In this document: positions 42,101 through 49,326 of the stretch, in pieces | How the letters are laid out: every line of letters starts with the position of its first letter | How positions within the stretch are numbered: the first letter of the stretch is position 1 | Assembly (NCBI GenBank): GCA_049299895.1 | Contig: JBAQYF010000031.1 | Span: 1-64,000 of the forward strand | Source of the DNA: CAIYYO01 sp049299895 | Lineage (GTDB): Archaea; Altiarchaeota; Altiarchaeia; IMC4; QMZM01 | Reading direction: 5' to 3' | Length of the DNA stretch: 64,000 nucleotides | Notes under the pieces: model-generated | Databases searched by the model: none | What the model was told of the DNA's origin: nothing | Seen by the model: only the letters and a program-made list of their open reading frames with translations | Translations under genes and position numbers: made by a program

Positions 42101-43832
42101 AGAGCGGGCCGGGGACACATTATTCGCCGAGTCCCGCTCTAATATTCTCAATCCGGGGAAAGGAGAAGAAACAGTCCTCTGGCTTAAAGCATCTCCCTTG
42201 TTTGATCGCACGGGCCGCCGCGTCGGCTCTATCGAATCCATGAGGGACGTTACGGAAAGAGAGAAAGCGGAGAACGCCCTGCAGGAATCGGAAAGCAGGC
42301 TTATGGACATAATAGACTTCCTGCCCGACGCGACATTCGTAATAGACGGGAACGGGAGGGTCATTGCCTGGAACAAGGCAATAGAGAAGATGACGGGCGT
42401 GAAAGCTGCGGATATACTGGGTAAAGGGGATTATGAGTATGCCCTGCCGTTCTACGAAGAGAGGAATCCCATCCTTGCAGACCTGGTGCTGAAGCCCGAC
42501 GCATCGAAGAAAGAGATAAGATACGGAACCATGCATAGGGCGGGTAATGTCCTTATCGAGGAATCATATGTAAAGAAACTCGGCATGTATCTTTCTTCCG
42601 TGGCCGTGGCATTGTATGATTCGGAAGGAAACATCACGGGAGCTATCGAATCCATAAGGGATATAACGGAACGCAATCTCATGGAAGAAGCACTCTCGGA
42701 ATCCGAGCAGAAGTTCAGAACGCTTTTCAATTCGGCAAGCGACACAATATTCATATATGATCTGGAAGGAAAATTCATAGAAGTGAATGACGCGGCATGC
42801 GATAAGCTGGGTTTTACAAGAGAGCAGATCCTCAGGATGTCCTCCAGCGAAATAGAGGCTCCCGAATACGGCGAACTCATGCATCAGAGGATAAATGAGG
42901 TCCTGGAAAAGGGCCGCATAATATTCGAAAGCGGCCATGTGCGAAGAGACGGGAGGCTTATACCGGTAGAAATAAACAGCAGGGCAATAGAGTATTCAGG
43001 AAAGAAAGCGGTTCTCAGCATAGCAAGAGACATAACCGAGAGGAAAAAGGCAGAAGAAAAACTGAAAGAATATTCATTAAACCTGGAGAGAATGGTTGAA
43101 GAGCGCACAAAAGATCTGGAGGAAGAAAAGAACCGGGTGCAGGAACTGCTTAACTTCAAGACGCAATTCATGAACCAGCTAAGCCACGACCTCAGAACTC
43201 CGCTGACTCCGATGATGGCCCTGATGCCGCTCCTTGAACCGCACATAACGAACGAAAGAGACAAAGAAAGATTCCATGTCATAAATAACAACATCCAGTA
43301 CATGAGGAATCTTGTTGTAAGCATTCTTGACATAGCCAGAATGGACGCAGGAAGATTCACCCTCAACAAGACAAAAATAAATCTTTATAAGATGGTGGAA
43401 AATATAATATCAGACACAATGGTAGTCTTCGAAAAATCCAATATCACATCAATAAACAGGGTACCGGAAAACATATATGTGTACGCGGATGAACTCCACA
43501 TAAAAGAGGTTTTCGAGAACCTGATAAGTAACTCCATAAGATACAGCCCGGCAGGAGGGACCATAACCCTTGCCGCAGCAGAAAGAGAAAACGCGGTGGA
43601 GATATCAGTCACAGACACGGGAATAGGAATGGAAAAAACCCAGATAAGCGGGCTATTCACAGAGTTCTTTAAAGCAGACACATCAAGGCACGACCCATAC
43701 TCAACAGGCCTCGGACTGTCAATATGCAAGAGAATAGTCGAGAAACACGGAGGCAGGATAAACGCTTCAAGCAATGGAATAAACAAGGGCATGACCATAT
43801 CATTCACGCTTCCAAAAGAAAAAACAGAATAG
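39165..43832 (+). CDS. Membrane sensor histidine kinase with six PAS domains and a GAF domain
   Basis: 1555 residues. TM helix (about 8-26), CHASE4-type extracytoplasmic sensor (about 30-265), second TM (about 270-290), HAMP, PAS1 (~350-470), PAS2 (~475-590), PAS3 (~600-715), GAF (~725-890), PAS4 (~895-1035), PAS5 (~1038-1170), PAS6 (~1175-1290), coiled coil, HisKA with phospho-His in LSHDLRTPL (~1340), HATPase with N-box NLISNSIRYS and G-boxes DTGIGM, GLGLS. PAS1/PAS2 and PAS4/PAS5 are tandem duplicates recognisable even in DNA. Probably phosphorylates the two receivers upstream. Signal unknown. Confidence 0.93.
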   Translation: MDIRSKTFAVLALVFLCIMGAVYFSAENLLFKGFESVEISDMQVNTYRVYSVLSSKYSALEVMTGDWATSNEAYEFLENRDAGYIKENLDDKVFETNRINLILFYNASGSILWGKAYDYKKYEELPIPDSLLYMQPNDPLIKLDAKDANTGILVTSSGPMYISSKPVLTVKGEGPPDGTLIIGRFLDAEERGDISWITGLPVSIYAVWDKDLPPDYKDARTHISDESPVYVRLTGNASLNGYGVIKDVYGKAAMIYRTESPRTVYPVGKATTRDLLVLVLLSSVFSWLVMLFFFDRTVLFRLSKIVGGVMKIGETGNLETRISDKGKDELNDLAGAINTMLSRINDSEKALKTSEEKYHSLVDNINDVIYALDKKGYFIYVSPTVERLFGYKTEQIIGIHFSRFIYPEDLHDLMASFEKVLAGKLEPYEFRMTDISGSIHYIRSSSRAIIEKDNVRGISGILTDVTERKKAEASLKQSEEKYHSLVDNINDVIYTLNEKGKFTYVSPAVKRALKYEPREIIGKSFSDIAHPDDLQGMIDNLQRTLLGEFEPYEFRVIDGAGATRYLRSSGKALFERGVVKGITGIFTDVTARRKAENELLETTNYLESLINSANAPIIVWDQGYRITRFNRAFEYLTGYTAGEVIGKDLSLLFPKEKEEESMYKIARTLKEERWESVEISIQCKNGEMRLALWNSAHIYDKDGKTLRATIAQGVDITERKYTEKRLSQELNKFKVLYDLALNMSEKTLEENLRFIVEKSREILSTDTAYIGLCDDEYGEVHMHTVSGIRTESFKQMKVPYGKELGGLVMQTRRGYIVDDYFKDKKISHPVNGIISDEGLLSGMAVPIQAGPTNLGVLYVFNREKTGFTGEDLATLTLLGNLAAVEITNKRSQQALQDSKQRLADIIDFLPDAMFVIDGNGRVIAWNKAIEELTGLKADDIVGRGDYDYALPFYGKKRPLLIDLIGRPGDEIKALGYAEVERAGDTLFAESRSNILNPGKGEETVLWLKASPLFDRTGRRVGSIESMRDVTEREKAENALQESESRLMDIIDFLPDATFVIDGNGRVIAWNKAIEKMTGVKAADILGKGDYEYALPFYEERNPILADLVLKPDASKKEIRYGTMHRAGNVLIEESYVKKLGMYLSSVAVALYDSEGNITGAIESIRDITERNLMEEALSESEQKFRTLFNSASDTIFIYDLEGKFIEVNDAACDKLGFTREQILRMSSSEIEAPEYGELMHQRINEVLEKGRIIFESGHVRRDGRLIPVEINSRAIEYSGKKAVLSIARDITERKKAEEKLKEYSLNLERMVEERTKDLEEEKNRVQELLNFKTQFMNQLSHDLRTPLTPMMALMPLLEPHITNERDKERFHVINNNIQYMRNLVVSILDIARMDAGRFTLNKTKINLYKMVENIISDTMVVFEKSNITSINRVPENIYVYADELHIKEVFENLISNSIRYSPAGGTITLAAAERENAVEISVTDTGIGMEKTQISGLFTEFFKADTSRHDPYSTGLGLSICKRIVEKHGGRINASSNGINKGMTISFTLPKEKTE

Positions 43833-43928
43833 AAAAAAACAACAACTACGCCTTAAAGAACATATGCTGCGCACCCCAATAGGCACACACCAAATATGAG
43901 GCTCGCAGGGCATCCTTGCATGTTTCTA

Positions 43929-44032
43929 ATAACGGAATATGGGACACATTGGACCGATTCGCTTCCAGAACCTACGGCTGCCCGCAGTTGGGATCCTATC
44001 CGATAGACCAACCGGGATCCCAAATCCGTTAT
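43929..44032. ncRNA. Possible structured RNA with nested stems
   Basis: Outer stem ATAACGGA (43929-43936)/TCCGTTAT (44025-44032) encloses TTGGGATCC (43988-43996)/GGATCCCAA (44015-44023), a short CTGC/GCAG stem next to it, and on the minus strand GGTTC…GAATC. Together they form a multi-branch fold of about 104 bases. On the minus strand a TATA-like TTTATG lies about 20 bases before the outer stem. It does not match a tRNA cloverleaf when tried by hand. Confidence 0.3.
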
Positions 44033-44108
44033 CCAAATGCACACACATAAACGCATACCCCGGCAAAAAGAACGCGAACATCGACAATGAGAAGGACTAT
44101 TAATAATC

Positions 44109-44150
44109 CTTTCGGCCTAAACCGAAAGAAAACGGCAGGGTTTATATAAG
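44109..44150 (+). promoter_or_regulatory. Hairpin and TATA box before a mini-membrane protein
   Basis: CTTTCGG (44109-44115)/CCGAAAG (44122-44128) is a perfect hairpin. TTTATATAAG (44141-44150) is a near-consensus archaeal TATA box centred about 25 bases before the ATG at 44171. Confidence 0.55.
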
Positions 44151-44170
44151 CCGGCAGAGCATACAATAAC

Positions 44171-44281
44171 ATGAGGAACAACGGATTCGTGCTGGCCTAT
44201 TCCCTGCTTACATCGGGGCTGCTCCTGGTGGTAGTGATCGGCTACATGTTCAGGGACTTGTTAAGAGGGATCGGAATCTAA
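44171..44281 (+). CDS. 36-residue single-helix membrane protein
   Basis: ATG 44171, TAA 44279-44281. The product has a basic start (MRNNG), one strong membrane helix (LAYSLLTSGLLLVVVIGYMF) and a basic end (RDLLRG). The consensus TATA box at the right distance supports real expression as a leaderless mRNA. Small single-helix proteins often modulate transporters or kinases; nothing more can be said. Confidence 0.55.
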   Translation: MRNNGFVLAYSLLTSGLLLVVVIGYMFRDLLRGIGI

Positions 44282-44283
44282 GA

Positions 44284-44598
44284 TCATTTCACAACTGCGC
44301 CTTTCCAGGAGCGCATGCCTCCCGCCATGATCTTCACGTTGAAGCCTTTTTCTCCCAGGAGTTTAGCCGCAACCTTCGCCCTGCCGCCCGAAAGGCAGAT
44401 GGCAACGATGCTCTTATCTTTCTTCAGCTCTTTTATGCGGTTATGCAGGTCTGACAGGGGAACGTTGACAGCGCCGGGTATGTGCCCCAGCGCGTATTCG
44501 TCCTCCTCCCGGACATCCAGTAAAAGGCATTCTTTTTGATACTCGGATAGTTTTTCCGAGACTCTTGCAGGATCAACGTCCGCATCAATGCTTGTCAT
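44284..44598 (-). CDS. Single-domain rhodanese
   Basis: 104 residues. LLLDVREEDEYALGHIPGAVNVPLSDL and the active-site loop ICLSGGRA with catalytic Cys are intact. Transfers sulfane sulfur or acts in sulfur/thiol metabolism. Encoded 8 bases after the LarA-like gene. Confidence 0.93.
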   Translation of the reverse strand: MTSIDADVDPARVSEKLSEYQKECLLLDVREEDEYALGHIPGAVNVPLSDLHNRIKELKKDKSIVAICLSGGRAKVAAKLLGEKGFNVKIMAGGMRSWKGAVVK

Positions 44599-44606
44599 TT
44601 TTACAG

Positions 44607-45869
44607 TTATACGCCGCTCACGGTAGTGCTTCCCTCGGGTATCACCAGGACGCTTGCTTCTTTTCCGTGTTTTTTCAGTGTCTGCTGCAGCGCCTCGTCA
44701 ACGGATTTCGCGTACTTGAATCTGTATAGGCCCTCGACTTCATCCCTGGGCATCGCAGTTACAAGGTATATGTCCGCCTTCTCGATAGCCAGAAGGTTGT
44801 AGTAGGCCTTGTGCCCGCCGATGTTAAACTCCCGGTCAAGCTCTTTTCTCATCTCTTCCTTGGTCTTGTATTTCTTCATCCAGGCCTCATAGTTCTTGTT
44901 TCCGGGACCCTCCGGGCACTCGGCGAGCAGGATGACCGATCCTCCGTCTTTCACCACGGCAAGGGCTAGATGGAGCGCCTTGTAGGCCTGGTATAGGTCG
45001 ATGTCATGGGGGGATCCGTTGGCCGACGATATCACGATATCTGCTTTCTCTTTTGCCTTTGCCATGTAGATCTTCTCCACGAGGGCCGCGCCTTTCTTCA
45101 GGACTATGTCGAAGTCGCCGGCATACGCGCCCACTATCCCTTTTTCGTCCTGGACGACGTTTATGGTATAATCGACTTTTGCGAACCTTGCAGCTTCGGT
45201 CATGTTCTCGTACATCGGGTTCCCGTCCAGCTTTGCGGGCCTGGCGTTCGGGTCGAAGAAATTACGTTTATAGTTGTCCTGTATGGTGTCATAGCGCACT
45301 ATTCCCGGGAGGATGCTTTTACGTCCTCCGCCGTAGCCTGCGAAGTAGTGTATCTCCACGTCGCCTGTGAGGATCTTTATGTCCGCATCGTAGAACGCTT
45401 TTTTGAGCATGACTTTCGTCCCTCTCCCGGTCGTCCCGATGTCCACGTAATCCGTTCCCCAGGAGTCGTTGCTTATGTATCTTATCCTCGACGCGATCTC
45501 TTTTCCGAGGAGCTTTTCCGCTTCGTCCTTCGAGGTCGTCCTGTGGCTCCCGGTAGCAAATATTATCAGGATGTTCTCGTCTTTCACGCCCGCGGAATAC
45601 AATTCCTCAAGCAGGGGCGGAAGGATCCTGTCCGTGGGACAGGGCCTCGTATGATCGTCTACGGCGATCGCAACGACGTCCTTTTTCTTTTTTGCCTTTA
45701 GGATCTCGGAAAGAGTCTTTGTCCCCTGGGGATTCCTGAGCGCGTTCTTTATCAGGCTTTCAGGGTCTTCTTTAGCAGTATATTCGGCGGGCCTGAGTAT
45801 TCCTGCAAGATTCTTCTCGGGTACGTTAACGGTTGTTCCTTTTTTTCCGTATGGCAGATGTATATTCAT
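44607..45869 (-). CDS. LarA-family nickel-dependent racemase/epimerase
   Basis: 420 residues. LarA signatures: VDDHTRPCP, IFATGSHR, GDVEIHYFAGYGGGRKSILPGI with the His and Lys positions that hold the nickel-pincer cofactor, and PHDIDLYQAYKAL. The family includes lactate racemase and other 2-hydroxyacid racemases/epimerases; exact substrate cannot be read. The cofactor-making LarBCE are not in the window. Nickel use links it to NikR. Confidence 0.88.
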   Translation of the reverse strand: MNIHLPYGKKGTTVNVPEKNLAGILRPAEYTAKEDPESLIKNALRNPQGTKTLSEILKAKKKKDVVAIAVDDHTRPCPTDRILPPLLEELYSAGVKDENILIIFATGSHRTTSKDEAEKLLGKEIASRIRYISNDSWGTDYVDIGTTGRGTKVMLKKAFYDADIKILTGDVEIHYFAGYGGGRKSILPGIVRYDTIQDNYKRNFFDPNARPAKLDGNPMYENMTEAARFAKVDYTINVVQDEKGIVGAYAGDFDIVLKKGAALVEKIYMAKAKEKADIVISSANGSPHDIDLYQAYKALHLALAVVKDGGSVILLAECPEGPGNKNYEAWMKKYKTKEEMRKELDREFNIGGHKAYYNLLAIEKADIYLVTAMPRDEVEGLYRFKYAKSVDEALQQTLKKHGKEASVLVIPEGSTTVSGV

Positions 45870-45929
45870 TTTGCTTGCGTTTTATGCTACAAACGATATT
45901 TATTAAAGAGCGGGGCAATAAATTTCAGG

Positions 45930-46117
45930 ATGGACACGATCCTTACACGCCGGAGCATCGGGAAATACGGGAAAAAGCAGGTTTCCGGCGTAATCGTAAG
46001 GGACCTCCTTAAAGCTGCAATGGCTGCGCCTTCCGCCTGAAACGAGCGGACGCGGGAATTCGTTATCATACGGAAGACCGCTTCGATGAGGCCAGGATAC
46101 GTTATAATAAATGGTGA
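45930..46117 (+). pseudogene. Nitroreductase-family remnant with internal deletion
   Basis: ATG 45930 begins MDTILTRRSIGKYGKKQVS … LLKAAMAAPSA, the usual nitroreductase N-terminus. A TGA follows PSA, then NERTREFVIIR continues the family in the same frame. At about 46072 the frame changes and EDRFDEARIRYNKW, the typical family C-terminus, ends at TGA 46115-46117. The catalytic middle (roughly 100 or more codons) is missing. A TATA-like box at about 45895-45906 remains. Confidence 0.8.
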
Positions 46118-46123
46118 GATATA

Positions 46124-46678
46124 ATGAAAGCAGTTGGTTTCATAGGTAGTCCGAGGAAGGGCGGGAGCACTGAGATACTCGTAAATGAGATACTGGCGGG
46201 CGCATCGGAAAAAGGGGCGCAGATCGCAGTTTATAATGTCACGGAACTGAACATCAAAGGCTGCAAGGCATGTTACAGCTGCCGTGACCGCATAGGCTGC
46301 ATCTTAAAGGACGACATGCAGAAGCTTTATGAGGAGATAAACAAAGCGAGTGCAGTAGTATTCGGATCCCCTATATACATGTGGCAGATGAGCGGGCAGA
46401 TGAAGTTATTCATCGACCGGCTGCTGCCGTTCCAGAACCCCGGGTCCCCGCTGAAAAAAGGGAAAAGAAAAGACCTGATCCTGGCATTCACCCAGGGACA
46501 AACCGACAGCGCGCTCTTTATGCCTTACTATGAATCGACAGGGGAGATGCTTGAAGTCCTTGGATTCAACATTAAAGGGCTTATCGTCGCACCCGGCGTG
46601 GACGAAAAAGGGGGCGTCCTGAAGCAGAAAGACACCCTGAAGAAGGCAAGGATGATGGGCAGGGACCTTTTTAATTAA
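46124..46678 (+). CDS. Iron-sulfur flavoprotein/NADPH-dependent FMN reductase family
   Basis: 184 residues, flavodoxin-like. FMN phosphate loop GSPRKGGSTEIL; compact Cys motif CKACYSCRDRIGC (about 47-59) as in archaeal iron-sulfur flavoproteins; GSPIYMWQMSGQMKLFIDR is the FMN-contact helix. Likely electron carrier or oxidoreductase in oxidative stress. Starts six bases after the nitroreductase remnant. Confidence 0.9.
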   Translation: MKAVGFIGSPRKGGSTEILVNEILAGASEKGAQIAVYNVTELNIKGCKACYSCRDRIGCILKDDMQKLYEEINKASAVVFGSPIYMWQMSGQMKLFIDRLLPFQNPGSPLKKGKRKDLILAFTQGQTDSALFMPYYESTGEMLEVLGFNIKGLIVAPGVDEKGGVLKQKDTLKKARMMGRDLFN

Positions 46679-46919
46679 AATGCTCATACTGTTTCTTTAG
46701 TCTTGGCTTCGGCTGCTTTTCTATTATCGAATTATGCTGGGGGCATAGACCCGTTCCTGGAAGAGACAAGGCCATATATCTGTGATCGATACGGAAGGAT
46801 CCGAGAGCGATGATCTGTGCCCTGACAGGGATAGTGCATGAGGGGTATTCCGTGGACGAAGCTTGGGGGGATGAGAAGTTTATATACTCTTATCCAGCAT
46901 TATATAATGGCATATCAAA
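46679..46919 (+). other. 241-base intergenic stretch with degraded coding look
   Basis: Open segments such as GGIDPFLEETRPYICDRYGRIRER and MICALTGIVHEGYSVDEAW suggest decayed coding DNA (the latter recalls the helix after the active site of a dual-specificity phosphatase), but no intact gene. TATA-like TTTATATACT at about 46879-46888 serves the next gene. Confidence 0.3.
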
Positions 46920-47756
46920 ATGGTCAACCTGGACAGGAGATGCCCCAGCGGCATAATAGGCTTGGACGAGTTAATCGAGGGCGGATTCCCTAGGCAGAGA
47001 AGCATTCTTTTATCGGGAACGTGCGGGAGCGGGAAGACTACATTCGCCGTGCAATTCCTATACAAGGGGATAACAGATTATAATGAACCCGGGATACTCA
47101 TATCCTTAGAGCAGGACCCAAGAGAACTGAAGGAGGATATGGCGGCTTTCGGTTTCGACCTCCAGAAGGAGGAAGACCAGGGACGGCTTATAATAATAGA
47201 TGCAAGCCTTGCGAGAGCAGGCACAAGCAGGATGGACGCCTCCATAACCTCTTCGCGCATGTTCTCAGAGCAGCCCTTCGGAAGCAGGTCTTTGATGCCG
47301 GACGAATTCAACATAGACAGGATACTGGACTTAGTCGTTGAAGACGCACGCAAGATAGGCGCAAAAAGGGTGGCTTTAGACAGCCTGCCTGCACTCGAGT
47401 TCCTGATGGGAAACCAGAGCGAGACAGAGATGAGACACTCCATAAGGCAACTCCTGATATCGATCAATTACCGGCTTAAGAGCGCAGGACTTACAACCAT
47501 GCTCATAACAGAGATACCCGAGGAAGGTCCGAGGATCAGTTCCGCCCACGGGGTGGAAAGTTACATTGCCGACGGCGCAATAAACATGTACTACACCACC
47601 ATGGGAATGGAATCGGGAAGAAACATGATAATCAGAAAAATGAGAGGAACCGCCCACTCGGAAGACGTGCACCCGCTGGCATTTAAAAAGGGTATGGGGA
47701 TATATGTAATGAAGTCCGCAGATACCTTCCAGGAACTGGAGAAACGACCGTTCTAG
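46920..47756 (+). CDS. KaiC-like RecA-superfamily ATPase 1
   Basis: 278 residues, single RecA/KaiC domain. RCPSGIIGLDELIEGGFPRQRSILLSGTCGSGKTTFA includes Walker A (about 38-45); conserved Glu follows in LISLEQDP; Walker B VALDSLPALEFL. The C-terminal MRGTAHSEDVHPL is the KaiC-like terminus. Archaeal single-domain KaiC-like proteins act as signalling ATPases or regulate motility/surface structures. Followed by a close paralogue. Confidence 0.92.
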   Translation: MVNLDRRCPSGIIGLDELIEGGFPRQRSILLSGTCGSGKTTFAVQFLYKGITDYNEPGILISLEQDPRELKEDMAAFGFDLQKEEDQGRLIIIDASLARAGTSRMDASITSSRMFSEQPFGSRSLMPDEFNIDRILDLVVEDARKIGAKRVALDSLPALEFLMGNQSETEMRHSIRQLLISINYRLKSAGLTTMLITEIPEEGPRISSAHGVESYIADGAINMYYTTMGMESGRNMIIRKMRGTAHSEDVHPLAFKKGMGIYVMKSADTFQELEKRPF

Positions 47757-47785
47757 GCAAAAGAGGTACGGATCATAAGGTTGAC

Positions 47786-48607
47786 ATGAATAAACGGTGC
47801 CCAACCGGCATTCCAGGTTTGGATAACCTCCTTGAAGGAGGGTTTCCCAGACAGCGTAGCATACTTCTTTCAGGTTCTTCCGGCAGCGGGAAAACCACGT
47901 TCGCAGTGCAATTTCTGTATAAGGGCATAACGGAGTATAACGAACCGGGCATACTCATATGCCTCGAACAGGACCCAAAAGAGCTCAAACAGGACATGCT
48001 CGACTACGGCTTCGACCTGCAGAAAGCAGAATTAGACGGAAAACTCATAATAATAGACGCAAGCCTCTCAAGGGTGGGAACAGAAATAAAAAGCTCTGGT
48101 TCCAACATATGCTCAAGCAGCTTCAAAGACCGACCGGAAGGCAGCATGTCTCTTCTCCCGGACGAATTCAACATAGAAAAGATACTGGACATAGTAATCG
48201 AAGACGCAGCGAAGATCAATGCAAAAAGAGTGGCTCTGGACAGCCTGCCGGCGTTGGAATTCCTCCTGGGGAACAGGAACGAGACAGAGATGAAGCACGC
48301 GGTGAGGCAGTTGTTAATATCCATAAACTTCCGGCTGAAGAACGCAGGATTAACGACGCTCCTCATAACGGAAATACCCGAAGACGGGGGCCCGAGGATG
48401 GGCTCTGCCCACGGGGTGGAAAGCTATGTCGCAGACGGCGCAATAAACATGTACTACACCACCATGGGAATGGAATCAGGAAGAAACATGATAATCAGAA
48501 AAATGAGAGGAACAGCCCACTCGGAAGACGTGCACCCGCTCTCATTCAAAAGAGGCGTCGGCATACAGATAATGGAACCTGCGGACGTTTCCAGAAGACC
48601 GTTCTAA
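47786..48607 (+). CDS. KaiC-like RecA-superfamily ATPase 2
   Basis: 273 residues, close paralogue of the preceding protein with the same Walker A (SGSSGSGKTTFA), SLPALEFL and MRGTAHSEDVHPL. Differences concentrate in residues 95-120. GAGGT and AAGGT precede the ATG. A 107-base block (48434-48540) is 98% identical to 47571-47677 of gene 1, well above the rest. Confidence 0.92.
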   Translation: MNKRCPTGIPGLDNLLEGGFPRQRSILLSGSSGSGKTTFAVQFLYKGITEYNEPGILICLEQDPKELKQDMLDYGFDLQKAELDGKLIIIDASLSRVGTEIKSSGSNICSSSFKDRPEGSMSLLPDEFNIEKILDIVIEDAAKINAKRVALDSLPALEFLLGNRNETEMKHAVRQLLISINFRLKNAGLTTLLITEIPEDGGPRMGSAHGVESYVADGAINMYYTTMGMESGRNMIIRKMRGTAHSEDVHPLSFKRGVGIQIMEPADVSRRPF

Positions 48608-48741
48608 ACAAGCCCGGCATCAGAACAAAACCACGACAGGATAAACACACAGGGGGACTATTTAAGCCCTGCGCGCCGCATGACGAAAATAGCTCATAGC
48701 ACGCCTTGCAAGGCCCGTAAAAAAAAAGATATTGAAAGAAA

Positions 48742-49326
48742 TCAGCGATTCATCCTGGAAGAAATATCATAAACCCTTAAGCCAAGATTTTTTACAGTCG
48801 CAACCCCTGTCTCATCCATCAGCGCATCCCCGGGGTTCCGTCCAATCGCGATCCCTCCGAAATGCGCAGTCTTTTTGTCCGCGACGACGATCATCTCGTG
48901 TATCATCATCCAGTTCTGTATGTCGCGTATGACGTTCTCCTGTCCGCCGTTCCGGGAGCCGCCGATGGCTATTGCTCCGCCGACTTTCCCGGACAGCCGG
49001 AAATTGTTTCTGCGCAGGGGCATGGTTCTGTCAAACAACGTCTTCAGTTGACCGGATACCGAGCCGAAGTATGTAGGCGAGCCTATGATGATCGCGTCTG
49101 CCGCCGCCATCGCGTCGAGTATTTGCCGTACATCGTCTTCCTTCGGGCAAGGCGCTTTTCCCCCGGAGCATGCGTCGCAGTTGTCGCAGAACAGGATATT
49201 CTTTCCAGATAGGGATATCAATTCAGTCTCTGCGCCCTTCCCGTCACATACTTTAAGCGCTTCTTTTACTAGCTGCTCTGTGTTGCCGTTCCTTCGGGGC
49301 GACCCTGCTATTCCGAGGATTTTCAT
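48742..49326 (-). CDS. Flavodoxin-fold NADPH-dependent FMN reductase
   Basis: 194 residues from ATG 49326 (KILGIAGSPRRNGNTEQL is the normal start; it overlaps the upstream methyltransferase stop as ATGA). Cys motif CDNCDACSGGKAPC resembles iron-sulfur flavoproteins; GSPTYFGSVSGQLKTLFDR contacts FMN. Last gene of the tfe operon. Confidence 0.9.
   Translation of the reverse strand: MKILGIAGSPRRNGNTEQLVKEALKVCDGKGAETELISLSGKNILFCDNCDACSGGKAPCPKEDDVRQILDAMAAADAIIIGSPTYFGSVSGQLKTLFDRTMPLRRNNFRLSGKVGGAIAIGGSRNGGQENVIRDIQNWMMIHEMIVVADKKTAHFGGIAIGRNPGDALMDETGVATVKNLGLRVYDISSRMNR

Larger units (their letters stand above)
43833..44170. other. 338-base intergenic stretch
   Basis: No protein gene is supported. 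It holds the structured element at 43929-44032, the hairpin at 44109-44128 and the TATA box at 44141-44150, described separately. Confidence 0.6.

Noticed and set aside
43853..44056. Minus-strand ORF of 67 codons and a tRNA-like look (GGTTC…GAATC) in the structured stretch
   Set aside because: No canonical T loop (TTCRANN), no consistent acceptor and D stems; the ORF product is low-quality and overlaps the inverted repeats.
46679..46919. Dual-specificity phosphatase gene
   Set aside because: Only a short stretch resembles the helix after the active site; no Cys-x5-Arg motif or intact frame.
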